A DNA stretch of 64,000 bases, taken from Limnomonas spitsbergensis (lineage: Eukaryota; Chlorophyta; Chlorophyceae; Chlamydomonadales). The translations under genes and the position numbers were made by a program. The DNA is taken from assembly GCA_037349105.1 (NCBI GenBank), contig JAYJMM010000041.1:1116001-1180000 (forward strand), given 5' to 3'. A model generated the notes under the pieces. It worked only from the letters and a program-made list of their open reading frames with translations, did no database searches and was not told where the DNA came from. Of this stretch, positions 1 to 10,129 are shown piece after piece. The first letter of the stretch is position 1. Every line of letters begins with the position of its first letter.

Positions 1-2472
1 GAGGCAGCTGACTGGTCCACAGCTGTTCTGGGGTAAGGGTGAGGATTGGGAGGGAGGAGGCAGCTGACTGGTCCACAGCTGTTCTGGGGTAAGGGTGGAG
101 GGTGGGAGGGAGGAGGCAGCTGACTGATCCACGGCTGTTCTGGGGTAAGGGTGAGGGGTGGGAGGGAGGAGGCAGCTGACTGATCCACAGCTGTTCTGGG
201 GTTAGGGTGAAGGGTGGGAGGGAGGAGGCAGCTGACTCGTGCACAGCTGTTCTGGGGTAAGGGTGAAGGGTGGGAGGGAGGAGGCAAGTTGCTGATCCAC
301 AGCTGTTCTGGGGTAAGGGTGAGGGGTAGGAGGGAGGAGGCAGCTGACTGATCCACAGCTGTTCTGGGGTAAGGGTGAGGGGTGGGAGGGAGGAGGCAGC
401 TGACTGATCCGCAGCTGTTCTGGGGTAAGGGTGAAGGGTGGGAGGGAGGCTGCAGCTGACTGGTCCACAGCTGTTCTGGGGTAAGGGTGAAGGGTGGGAG
501 GGAGGAGGCAGCTCACTGATCCACAGCTGTTCTGGGGTAAGGGTGGGGATTGGGAGGGAGGAGGCAGCTGACTGGTCCACAGCTGTTCTGGGGTAAGGGT
601 GGAGGGTGGGAGGGAGGAGGCAGCTGACTGATCCACAGCTGTTCTGGGGTAAGGGTGAGGGGTGGGAGGGAGGAGGCAGCTGACTGGTCCACAGCTGTTC
701 TGGGGTAAGGGTGGAGGGTGGGAGGGAGGAGGCAGCTGACTGATCCACAGCTGTTCTGGGGTAAGGGTGAAGGGTGGGAGGGAGGAGGCAGCTGACAGGT
801 GCACAGCTGTTCTGGGGTTAGGGTGGAGGGTGGGAGGGAGAAGGCAGCTGACTGATCCACAGCTGTTCTGGGGTAAGGGTGAGGGGTGGGAGGGAGGAGG
901 CAGGCTACTGATCCACAACTGTTCTGGGGTAAGGGTGGGGATTGGGAGGGAGGAGGCAGCTGACTGGTCCACAGCTGTTCTGGGGTAAGGGTGAAGGGTG
1001 GGAGGGAGGGGGCAGCTTACTGGTCCACAGCTGTTCTGGGGTAAGGGTGAGGATTGGGAGGGAGGAGACAGCTGACTGGTCCACAGCTGTTCTGGGGTAA
1101 GGGTGGAGGGTGGGAGGGAGAAGGCAGTTGACTGATCCACAGCTGTTCTGGGGTAAGGGTGAGGGGTAGGAGGGAGGAGGCAGCTGACTGATCCACAGCT
1201 GTTCTGGGGTAAGGGTAAGGATTGGGAGGGAGGAGGCAGCTGACTGATCCACAGCTGTTCTGGGGTAAGTGTGGAGGGTGGGAGGGAGGAGGCAGCTGAC
1301 TGATCCACAGCTGTTCTGGGGTAAGGGTGAAGGGTGGGAGGGAGGAGGCAGCTGACTGATCCACAGCTGTTCTGGGGTAAGGGTGAAGGGTGGGAGGGAG
1401 GAGGCAGCTGACTGGTCCAAAGCTGTTCTGGGGTTAGGGTGAAGGGTGGGAGGGAGGAGGCAGCTGAATGGTCCACAGCTGTTCTGGGGTAAGGGTGAAG
1501 GGTGGGAGGGAGGGGGCAGCTGACTGGTCCACAGCTGTTCTGGGGTAAGGGTGAGGATTGGGAGGGAGGAGGCAGCTGACTAGTCCACAGCTGTTCTGGG
1601 GTAAGGGTGGAGGGTGGGAGGGAGGAGGCAGGCTACTGATCCACAGCTGTTCTGGGGTAAGGGTGAGGGGTAGGAGGGAGGAGGCAGGTTACTGATCCAC
1701 AGCTGTTCTGGGGTAAGGGTGAGGGGTAGGAGGGAGGATGCAGCTGACTGATCCACAGCTGTTCTGGGGTAAGGGTGAAGGGTGGGAGGGAGGAGGCAGG
1801 CTACTGATCCACAGCTGTTCTGGGGTAAGGGTGAGGGGTACGAGGGAGGAGGCAGGTTACTGTTCCACAGCTGTTCTGGGGTAAGGGTGAAGGGTGGGAG
1901 GGAGGAGGCAGCTGACAGGTGCACAGCTGTTCTGGGGTAAGGGTGAAGGGTGGGAGGGAGGGGGCAGCTTACTGGTCCACAGCTGTTCTGGGGTAAGGGT
2001 GAGGATTGGGAGGGAGGAGACAGCTGACTGGTCCACAGCTGTTCTGGGGTAAGGGTGGAGGGTGGGAGGGAGAAGGCAGTTGACTGATCCACAGCTGTTC
2101 TGGGGTAAGGGTGAGGGGTAGGAGGGAGGAGGCAGTTGACTGATCCACAGCTGTTCTGGGGTAAGGGTGAGGGGTGGGAGGGAGGGGGCAGCTGACTGGT
2201 CCACAGCTGTTCTGGGGTAAGGGTGAGGATTGGGAGGGAGGAGGCAGCTGACTAGTCCACAGCTGTTCTGGGGTAAGGGTGGAGGGTGGGAGGGAGGAGG
2301 CATGCTACTGATCCACAGCTGTTCTGGGGTAAGGGTGAGGGGTAGGAGGGAGGAGGCAGGTTACTGATCCACAGCTGTTCTGGGGTAAGGGTGAGGGGTA
2401 GGAGGGAGGATGCAGCTGACTGATCCACAGCTGTTCTGGGGTAAGGGTGAAGGGTGGGAGGGAGGAGGCAGG

Positions 2473-3085
2473 CTACTGATCCACAGCTGTTCTGGGGTAA
2501 GGGTGAGGGGTACGAGGGAGGAGGCAGGTTACTGATCCACAGCTGTTATGGGGTAAGGGTGAGGATTGGGAGGGAGGAGGCAGCTGACTGGTCCACAGCT
2601 GTTCTGGGGTAAGGGTGGAGGGTGGGAGGGAGGAGGCAGCTGACTGGTCCACAGATGTTCTGGGGTAAGGGTGAAGGGTGGGAGGGAGGAGGCAGCTCAC
2701 TGATCCACAGCAGTTCTGGGGTAAGGGTGAGGATTGGGAGGGAGGAGGCAGCTGACTGGTCCACAGCTGTTCTGGGTGGGAGGGAGGAGGCAGGCTACTG
2801 ATCCACAACTGTTCTGGGGTAAGGGTGAGGGGTAGGAGGGAGGAGGCAGCTGACTGGTCCACAGCTGTTCTGGGTTAAGGGTGAGGGGTAGGAGGGAGGA
2901 GGCAGGTTACTGATCCACAGCTGTTCTGGGGTAATGGTAAGGGTGGGAGGGAGGAGGCAGCTGACTGGTCCACAGCTGTTCTGGGGTAAGGGTGAGGATT
3001 GGGAGGGAGGAGGCAGCTGACTGGTCCACAGCTGTTCTGGGGTAAGGGTGGAGGGTGGGAGGGAGGAGGCAGCTGACTGATCCAC
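2473..3085 (+). repeat. Module M2 copy 1 (short-monomer block)
   Basis: A recognisable run of variant monomers: a GTACGAGG monomer, one with TTATGG in place of TTCTGG, a CAGCAG variant at the second palindrome, a 42-bp monomer lacking positions 33-46 (near 2774), a GGGTTAAGGG monomer, and a 55-bp monomer with TAATGGTAAGGG. The same order recurs seven more times in the window. Confidence 0.9.
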
Positions 3086-5985
3086 GGCTGTTCTGGGGTA
3101 AGGGTGAGGGGTGGGAGGGAGGAGGCAGCTGACTGATCCACAGCTGTTCTGGGGTTAGGGTGAAGGGTGGGAGGGAGGAGGCAGCTGACTCGTGCACAGC
3201 TGTTCTGGGGTAAGGGTGAAGGGTGGGAGGGAGGAGGCAAGTTGCTGATCCACAGCTGTTCTGGGGTAAGGGTGAGGGGTAGGAGGGAGGAGGCAGCTGA
3301 CTGATCCACAGCTGTTCTGGGGTAAGGGTGAGGGGTGGGAGGGAGGAGGCAGCTGACTGATCCGCAGCTGTTCTGGGGTAAGGGTGAAGGGTGGGAGGGA
3401 GGCTGCAGCTGACTGGTCCACAGCTGTTCTGGGGTAAGGGTGAAGGGTGGGAGGGAGGAGGCAGCTCACTGATCCACAGCTGTTCTGGGGTAAGGGTGGG
3501 GATTGGGAGGGAGGAGGCAGCTGACTGGTCCACAGCTGTTCTGGGGTAAGGGTGGAGGGTGGGAGGGAGGAGGCAGCTGACTGATCCACAGCTGTTCTGG
3601 GGTAAGGGTGAGGGGTGGGAGGGAGGAGGCAGCTGACTGGTCCACAGCTGTTCTGGGGTAAGGGTGGAGGGTGGGAGGGAGGAGGCAGCTGACTGATCCA
3701 CAGCTGTTCTGGGGTAAGGGTGAAGGGTGGGAGGGAGGAGGCAGCTGACAGGTGCACAGCTGTTCTGGGGTTAGGGTGGAGGGTGGGAGGGAGAAGGCAG
3801 CTGACTGATCCACAGCTGTTCTGGGGTAAGGGTGAGGGGTGGGAGGGAGGAGGCAGGCTACTGATCCACAACTGTTCTGGGGTAAGGGTGGGGATTGGGA
3901 GGGAGGAGGCAGCTGACTGGTCCACAGCTGTTCTGGGGTAAGGGTGAAGGGTGGGAGGGAGGGGGCAGCTGACTGGTCCACAGCTGTTCTGGGGTAAGGG
4001 TGAGGATTGGGAGGGAGGAGACAGCTGACTGGTCCACAGCTGTTCTGGGGTAAGGGTGGAGGGTGGGAGGGAGAAGGCAGCTGACTGATCCACAGCTGTT
4101 CTGGGGTAAGGGTGAGGGGTGGGAGGGAGGAGGCAGCTGACTGATCCACAGCTGTTCTGGGGTAAGGGTGAGGGGTGGGAGGGAGGAGGCAGCTGACTAA
4201 TCCACAGCTGTTCTGGGGTAAGGGTGAAGGGTGGGAGGGAGGCTGCAGCTGACTGGTCCACATATGTTCTGGGGTAAGGGTGAAGGGTGGGAGGGAGGAG
4301 GCAGCTCACTGATCCACAGCTGTTCTGGGGTAAGGGTGGGGATTGGGAGGGAGGAGGCAGCTGACTGGTCCACAGCTGTTCTGGGGTAAGGGTGGAGGGT
4401 GGGAGGGAGGAGGCAGCTGACTGATCCACAGCTGTTCTGGGGTAAGGGTGAGGGGTGGGAGGGAGGAGGCAGCTGACTGATCCACAGCTGTTCTGGGGTT
4501 AGGGTGAAGGGTGGGAGGGAGGAGGCAGCTGACTGGTGCACAGCTGTTCTGGGGTAAGGGTGAAGGGTGGGAGGGAGGAGGCAAGTTACTGATCCACAGC
4601 TGTTCTGGGGTAAGGGTGAGGGGTAGGAGGGAGGAGGCAGCTGACCGATCCACAGCTGTTCTGGGGTAAGGGTGAGGGGTGGGAGGGAGGAGGCAGCTGA
4701 CAGATCCACAGCTGTTCTGGGGTAAGGGTGAAGGGTGGGAGGGAGGCTGCAGCTGACTGGTCCACAGATGTTCTGGGGTAAGGGTGAAGGGTGGGAGGGA
4801 GGAGGCAGCTCACTGATCCACAGCTGTTCTGGGGTAAGGGTGGGGATTGGGAGGGAGGAGGCAGCTGACTGGTCCACAGCTGTTCTGGGGTAAGGGTGGA
4901 GGGTGGGAGGGAGGAGGCAGCTGACTGATCCACAGCTGTTCTGGGGTAAGGGTGAGGGGTGGGAGGGAGGAGGCAGCTGACTGGTCCACAGCTGTTCTGG
5001 GGTAAGGGTGAAGGGTGGGAGGGAGGAGGCAAGTTACTGATCCACAGCTGTTCTGGGGTAAGGGTGAGGGGTAGGAGGGAGGAGGCAGCTGACTGATCAA
5101 CAGCTGTTCTGGGGTTAGGGTGAAGGGTGGGAGGGAGGAGGCAGCTGACTGGTCCACAGCTGTTCTGGGGTAAGGGTGAAGGGTGGGAGGGAGGGGGCAG
5201 CTTACTGGTCCACAGCTGTTCTGGGGTAAGGGTGAGGATTGGGAGGGAGGAGACAGCTGACTGGTCCACAGCTGTTCTGGGGTAAGGGTGGAGGGTGGGA
5301 GGGAGAAGGCAGTTGACTGATCCACAGCTGTTCTGGGGTAAGGGTGAGGGGTAGGAGGGAGGAGGCAGCTGACTGATCCACAGCTGTTCTGGGGTAAGGG
5401 TAAGGATTGGGAGGGAGGAGGCAGCTGACTGATCCACAGCTGTTCTGGGGTAAGGGTGGAGGGTGGGAGGGAGGAGGCAGCTGACTGATCCACAGCTGTT
5501 CTGGGGTAAGGGTGAAGGGTGGGAGGGAGGAGGCAGCTGACTGATCCACAGCTGTTCTGGGGTAAGGGTGAAGGGTGGGAGGGAGGAGGCAGCTGACTGG
5601 TCCAAAGCTGTTCTGGGGTTAGGGTGAAGGGTGGGAGGGAGGAGGCAGCTGACTGGTCCACAGCTGTTCTGGGGTAAGGGTGAAGGGTGGGAGGGAGGGG
5701 GCAGCTGACTGGTCCACAGCTGTTCTGGGGTAAGGGTGAGGATTGGGAGGGAGGAGGCAGCTGACTAGTCCACAGCTGTTCTGGGGTAAGGGTGGAGGGT
5801 GGGAGGGAGGAGGCATGCTACTGATCCACAGCTGTTCTGGGGTAAGGGTGAGGGGTAGGAGGGAGGAGGCAGGTTACTGATCCACAGCTGTTCTGGGGTA
5901 AGGGTGAGGGGTAGGAGGGAGGATGCAGCTGACTGATCCACAGCTGTTCTGGGGTAAGGGTGAAGGGTGGGAGGGAGGAGGCAGG

Positions 5986-6598
5986 CTACTGATCCACAGC
6001 TGTTCTGGGGTAAGGGTGAGGGGTACGAGGGAGGAGGCAGGTTACTGATCCACAGCTGTTATGGGGTAAGGGTGAGGATTGGGAGGGAGGAGGCAGCTGA
6101 CTGGTCCACAGCTGTTCTGGGGTAAGGGTGGAGGGTGGGAGGGAGGAGGCAGCTGACTGGTCCACAGATGTTCTGGGGTAAGGGTGAAGGGTGGGAGGGA
6201 GGAGGCAGCTCACTGATCCACAGCAGTTCTGGGGTAAGGGTGAGGATTGGGAGGGAGGAGGCAGCTGACTGGTCCACAGCTGTTCTGGGTGGGAGGGAGG
6301 AGGCAGGCTACTGATCCACAACTGTTCTGGGGTAAGGGTGAGGGGTAGGAGGGAGGAGGCAGCTGACTGGTCCACAGCTGTTCTGGGTTAAGGGTGAGGG
6401 GTAGGAGGGAGGAGGCAGGTTACTGATCCACAGCTGTTCTGGGGTAATGGTAAGGGTGGGAGGGAGGAGGCAGCTCACTGATCCACAGCTGTTCTGGGGT
6501 AAGGGTGAGGATTGGGAGGGAGGAGGCAGCTGACTGGTCCACAGCTGTTCTGGGGTAAGGGTGGAGGGTGGGAGGGAGGAGGCAGCTGACTGATCCAC
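5986..6598 (+). repeat. Module M2 copy 2
   Basis: Same ordered variants as copy 1 at an offset of exactly 3,513 bp, including the 42-bp and 55-bp monomers. The next monomer has CAGCTC rather than CAGCTG at the first palindrome, which separates it from copy 1. Confidence 0.9.
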
Positions 6599-8451
6599 GG
6601 CTGTTCTGGGGTAAGGGTGAGGGGTGGGAGGGAGGAGGCAGCTGACTGATCCACAGCTGTTCTGGGGTTAGGGTGAAGGGTGGGAGGGAGGAGGCAGCTG
6701 ACTCGTGCACAGCTGTTCTGGGGTAAGGGTGAAGGGTGGGAGGGAGGAGGCAAGTTGCTGATCCACAGCTGTTCTGGGGTAAGGGTGAGGGGTAGGAGGG
6801 AGGAGGCAGCTGACTGATCCACAGCTGTTCTGGGGTAAGGGTGAGGGGTGGGAGGGAGGAGGCAGCTGACTGATCCGCAGCTGTTCTGGGGTAAGGGTGA
6901 AGGGTGGGAGGGAGGCTGCAGCTGACTGGTCCACAGCTGTTCTGGGGTAAGGGTGAAGGGTGGGAGGGAGGAGGCAGCTCACTGATCCACAGCTGTTCTG
7001 GGGTAAGGGTGGGGATTGGGAGGGAGGAGGCAGCTGACTGGTCCACAGCTGTTCTGGGGTAAGGGTGGAGGGTGGGAGGGAGGAGGCAGCTGACTGATCC
7101 ACAGCTGTTCTGGGGTAAGGGTGAGGGGTGGGAGGGAGGAGGCAGCTAACTGATCCACAGCTGTTCTGGGGTTAGGGTGAAGGGTGGGAGGGAGGAGGCA
7201 GCTGACTGGTGCACAGCTGTTCTGGGGTAAGGGTGAAGGGTGGGAGGGAGGAGGCAAGTTACTGATCCACAGCTGTTCTGGGGTAAGGGTGAGGGGTAGG
7301 AGGGAGGAGGCAGCTGACTGATCCACAGCTGTTCTGGGGTAAGGGTGAGGGGTGGGAGGGAGGAGGCAGCTGACTGATCCACAGCTGTTATGGGGTAAGG
7401 GTGAAGGGTGGGAGGGAGGCTGCAGCTGACTGGTCCACAGATGTTCTGGGGTAAGGGTGAAGGGTGGGAGGGAGGAGGCAGCTCACTGATCCACAGCTGT
7501 TATGGGGTAAGGGTGGGGATTGGGAGGGAGGAGGCAGCTGACTGGTCCACAGCTGTTCTGGGGTAAGGGTGGAGGGTGGGAGGGAGGAGGCAGCTGACTG
7601 ATCCACAGCTGTTCTGGGGTAAGGGTGAGGGGTGGGAGGGAGGAGGCAGCTGACTGGTCCACAGCTGTTCTGGGGTAAGGGTGAAGGGTGGGAGGGAGGA
7701 GGCAAGTTACTGATCCACAGCTGTTCTGGGGTAAGGGTGAGGGGTAGGAGGGAGGAGGCAGCTGACTGATCCACAGCTGTTCTGGGGTAAGGGTGAAGGG
7801 TGGGAGGGAGGAGGCAGCTGACTGGTCCACAGCTGTTCTGGGGTAAGGGTGAAGGGTGGGAGGGAGGGGGCAGCTGACTGGTCCACAGCTGTTCTGGGGT
7901 AAGGGTGAGGATTGGGAGGGAGGAGACAGCTGACTGGTCCACAGCTGTTCTGGGGTAAGGGTGGAGGGTGGGAGGGAGAAGGCAGCTGACTGATCCACAG
8001 CTGTTCTGGGGTAAGGGTGAGGGGTGGGAGGGAGGAGGCAGCTGAATGATCCACAGCTGTTCTGGGGTAAGGGTGGGGATTGGGAGGGAGGAGGCAGCTG
8101 ACTGGTCCACAGCTGTTCTGGGGTAAGGGTGGAGGGTGGGAGGGAGGAGGCAGCTGACTGATCCACAGCTGTTCTGGGGTAAGGGTGAGGGGTGGGAGGG
8201 AGGAGGCAGCTGACTGGTCCACAGCTGTTCTGGGGTAAGGGTGAAGGGTGGGAGGGAGGAGGCAGCTGACTGGTGCACAGGTGTTCTGGGGTAAGGGTGA
8301 AGGGTGGGAGGGAGGAGGCAAGTTACTGATCCACAGCTGTTCTGGGGTAAGGGTGAGGGGTAGGAGGGAGGAGGCAGCTGACTGATCCACAGCTGTTCTG
8401 GGGTAAGGGTGAGGGGTGGGAGGGAGGAGGCAGCTGACTGATCCACAGCTG

Positions 8452-9113
8452 TTATGGGGTAAGGGTGAAGGGTGGGAGGGAGGCTGCAGCTGACTGGTCC
8501 ACAGATGTTCTGGGGTAAGGGTGAAGGGTGGGAGGGAGGAGGCAGCTCACTGATCCACAGCTGTTCTGGGGTAAGGGTGGGGATTGGGAGGGAGGAGGCA
8601 GCTGACTGGTCCACAGCTGTTCTGGGTGGGAGGGAGGAGGCATGCTACTGATCCACAGCTGTTCTGGGGTACGGGTGAGGGGTAGGAGGGAGGAGGCAGC
8701 TGACTGGTCCACAGCTGTTCTGGGGTAAGGGTGAGGGGTAGGAGGGAGGAGGCAGGTTACTGATCCACAGCTGTTCTGGGTAAGGGTGAGGGGTGGGAGG
8801 GAGGAGGCAGCTGACTGGTCCACAGCTGTTCTGGGGTAAGGGTGAAGGGTGGGAGGGAGGAGGCAGCTGACTGGTCCACAGCTGTTCTGGGGTAAGGGTG
8901 AAGGGTGGGAGGGAGGAGGCAGGCTACTGATCCACAGCTGTTCTGGGGTAAGGGTGAGGGGTAGGAGGGAGGAGGCAGGTTACTGATCCACAGCTGTTCT
9001 GGGGTAAGGGTGAGGGGTAGGAGGGAGGATGCAGCTGACTGATCCACAGCTGTTCTGGGGTAAGGGTGAAGGGTGGGAGGGAGGAGGCAGCTCACTGATC
9101 CACAGCTGTTCTG
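8452..9113 (+). repeat. Module M3 copy 1 (spacer-proximal block)
   Basis: Last 662 bp before spacer S1: a TTATGG monomer, a CTGCAGCTG variant, a CAGATG variant, a 42-bp truncated monomer followed by GGCATGCTAC, then a fixed order of GGGTAGG/GGCTAC/GGTTAC monomers. This copy carries two variants shared only with the copy before S3: TACGGGTGAGG at about 8670 and a missing G in TTCTGGGTAAGG at about 8777. Confidence 0.9.
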
Positions 9114-9192
9114 AGATAAGGGGTAGGATGTGCAGCCTAGCACACGAGGGGGCAGGGTTCCAGAATATTCTTACGAGTTGTCCTGCCCAGTG

Positions 9193-9358
9193 GGCTGGAG
9201 GGTTTAGGACCCAGGGGTTGAGTGCAAGGCTGGAGGGTTTAGGACCTAGGGGTGAGTGCAAGGCTGGAGGACTCAGGATATAGGGTTGGTGGAAAGGCTG
9301 GATGGCTCAGGACCTAGGAATTGAAAGGAAAGCTGGAGGGTTCAGGCAATGCAGGGTT
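9193..9358 (+). repeat. Roughly 35-bp degenerate minisatellite in spacer
   Basis: Five units begin with (G)GCTGGAGG or GGCTGGATGG at 9193, 9228, 9262, 9296 and 9332, giving unit lengths of 35, 34, 34 and 36 bp and a partial last unit. Each contains a TTTAGGAC/CTCAGGA core followed by a GGGTTGAGTGCAA-like end. The block recurs in every spacer; the second unit is 34 bp in S1 and S2 and 35 bp in S3-S9. Confidence 0.85.
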
Positions 9359-9453
9359 TGCGAATTTTCTAAGGATACTGTACTGCCATGTGGGCCTCAT
9401 GTACATCTTAATACATGGATGGTACAAGGCAGGTACAGCAAGCAATGCCCAGG

Positions 9454-9480
9454 TTGACTCACAACTCCTACTCCTACAGA
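9454..9480 (+). promoter_or_regulatory. 3' splice-site-like signal in spacer
   Basis: TTGAC at 9454-9458 fits the yTnAy branch-point consensus with the A at 9457. It is followed by a pyrimidine-rich CTCCTACTCCTACAG ending in AG at 9478-9479, 22 nt downstream. The signal is present in all nine spacers. It is a match by inspection only; no transcript is known to me. Confidence 0.25.
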
Positions 9481-9505
9481 TTTTATCTTTGGTATGGGTG
9501 CTTTG

Positions 9506-9511
9506 ATTAAA
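9506..9511 (+). promoter_or_regulatory. ATTAAA polyadenylation-like hexamer
   Basis: ATTAAA, the commonest variant of the AATAAA signal, is followed at once by GTGTGC. It lies 27 nt after the acceptor-like AG. A hexamer alone is weak evidence. Confidence 0.15.
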
Positions 9512-9574
9512 GTGTGCAAGACACAATATACGAAAGCTACGAAGTGACGGATGCAAGGTGGTGTGGAGAAAGGC

Positions 9575-9705
9575 GATGTGTCTGGCCATGAACTGGGACA
9601 GGTGATGGGGGGAGAGGGGATGTGTCTGGCCATGAGCTGGGACAGGTGATGGGGGGAGAGGGGATGTGTCTGGCCATGAGCTGGGACAGGTGATGGGGGC
9701 AGGGC
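9575..9705 (+). repeat. 44-bp minisatellite, first block
   Basis: Three units start with GATGTGTCTGGCCATGA at 9575, 9619 and 9663, exactly 44 bp apart; the last is incomplete. Each holds a CAGGTG E-box and a G6-AGA-G4 tract. The same unit reappears about 300 bp further on, after a stretch that includes one 56-bp monomer. Confidence 0.92.
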
Positions 9706-9713
9706 ATTGATGT

Positions 9714-9739
9714 GCATTTATTTGGTGCATTTATTTGGT
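9714..9739 (+). repeat. 13-bp direct repeat pair
   Basis: GCATTTATTTGGT occurs twice back to back at 9714-9726 and 9727-9739, at the edge of the first 44-bp block. It is present in all spacers. Confidence 0.85.
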
Positions 9740-9838
9740 GCTTATTGGCGGGAACGTGGACTTGAGCTTGCAAGATGATAGGCCTCTTGGTTGGAGACTT
9801 GGGATGTTGGTTGATCTTCTGAAAATAGGGAAGAAAGG

Positions 9839-9848
9839 TACAGTAAGT
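9839..9848 (+). promoter_or_regulatory. 5' splice-site-like GTAAGT
   Basis: TACAGTAAGTAG contains GTAAGT at 9843-9848, a full match to the intron side of the donor consensus. With the acceptor-like AG at 9479 it would bound a 363-bp exon-like interval at 9480-9842. All three + strand frames of that interval contain stops, so any exon here would be non-coding. Confidence 0.2.
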
Positions 9849-9950
9849 AGGTGGAGAGCTGGCCAGATGTGGAGTGAAAGGATATGAAGCAGCTGACCAA
9901 AATGCCAAAAATGTAAATGGCCCTGGGCTGGCAGGTGCAGAGGTGAGGAG

Positions 9951-10006
9951 GGTAAGGGTGAGGGTTGGGAGGGAGGATGCAGCTGACTGATCCATACCTG
10001 TTCTGG
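9951..10006 (+). repeat. Single diverged 56-bp monomer inside spacer
   Basis: Starting at GGTAAGGGTGAGGG and ending TTCTGG, this segment is exactly one monomer long and aligns along its whole length to the array monomer. It has private changes, notably CATACCTG in place of CACAGCTG. It is fixed in S1-S8 and truncated by the window end in S9, so it predates spread of the spacer. Confidence 0.88.
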
Positions 10007-10129
10007 CTGGGACAGGTGGTGGGGGAAGAGGGGATGTGTCTGGCCATGAGCTGGTGCAGGTGGTGGGGGGAGAGGGGATGTGTCTGGCCATGGGCTGGGA
10101 CAGGTGATGGGGGGAGAGGGGACGTGTCT
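10007..10129 (+). repeat. 44-bp minisatellite, second block
   Basis: About three more units of the 44-bp repeat, with GGGGAAGAGG, GGTGCAGGTGG and CCATGGGCTGG variants. The block ends in GACGTGTCT, directly joined to monomer position 19 of array A2. Confidence 0.88.

Larger units (their letters stand above)
1..9113 (+). repeat. 56-bp satellite array A1 (about 163 monomers)
   Basis: Uninterrupted head-to-tail 56-bp monomers, all in one orientation. The window opens at monomer position 1 and the array stops at position 30 in front of spacer S1. The length equals 157 x 56 + 30 once six short monomers are counted (two 42-bp and two 55-bp in the M2 modules, one 42-bp and one 55-bp in the terminal M3 module). 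Monomers differ mainly at position 15 (A/G), at 41-47 and in the first CAGCTG. Positions 1-1010 recur at 2954-3963 (offset 2,953), and about 2150-3000 recurs at about 5663-6510 (offset 3,513). No gene is seen. The - strand is open only because the monomer has no stop there. Confidence 0.97.
9114..10129 (+). repeat. Inter-array spacer S1 (1,016 bp)
   Basis: Non-satellite segment separating A1 from A2. In order it contains a degraded monomer edge (to about 9130), a roughly 35-bp minisatellite, about 200 bp of mixed sequence with splice-acceptor-like and ATTAAA signals, a first 44-bp repeat block, a 13-bp direct repeat, about 210 bp of mixed sequence, one diverged 56-bp monomer, and a second 44-bp block. 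S1-specific bases include GGATATAGGG near 9277 and GCTTATTGGC near 9740. With S2 it has the shorter 34-bp second minisatellite unit. I recognise no transposon family and no coding region. Confidence 0.93.

Noticed and set aside
767..988. Short + strand open frames in the array (also 3720-3941, 20675-21001, 35329-35517)
   Set aside because: The + strand monomer has four stop trinucleotides. These frames are glycine/arginine-rich translations of a few variant monomers with nothing to support expression.
202..1476. Long - strand open frames throughout the arrays, up to 634 codons (52434-54338), as proline-rich protein genes
   Set aside because: They follow from a stop-free 56-bp monomer. Starts are mostly GTG, all frames give the same periodic peptide, ends fall at monomer variants, and several run from array into spacer. 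There is no promoter, exon structure or non-repeat domain.
1..9113. CRISPR array
   Set aside because: Repeats abut directly with no unique spacers between them, unit length is 56 bp, and no cas genes are present.
9321..9506. 61-codon + strand frame in the spacer as a small membrane protein
   Set aside because: It starts at TTG, and the extra T in S7-S9 shifts its frame. Its hydrophobic composition alone is not evidence of a gene.
9314..9730. 138-codon - strand frame with an ATG start in the spacer
   Set aside because: Half of it translates the 44-bp minisatellite. It is frame-shifted near its end in S7-S9, and I recognise no family.
9114..10129. Spacer as a recognisable transposon or retroelement
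   Set aside because: I see no terminal inverted repeats, no poly-A tail, no tRNA-like box A/B promoter and no reverse transcriptase or transposase frame. Only the 12-bp flanking repeat suggests insertion.
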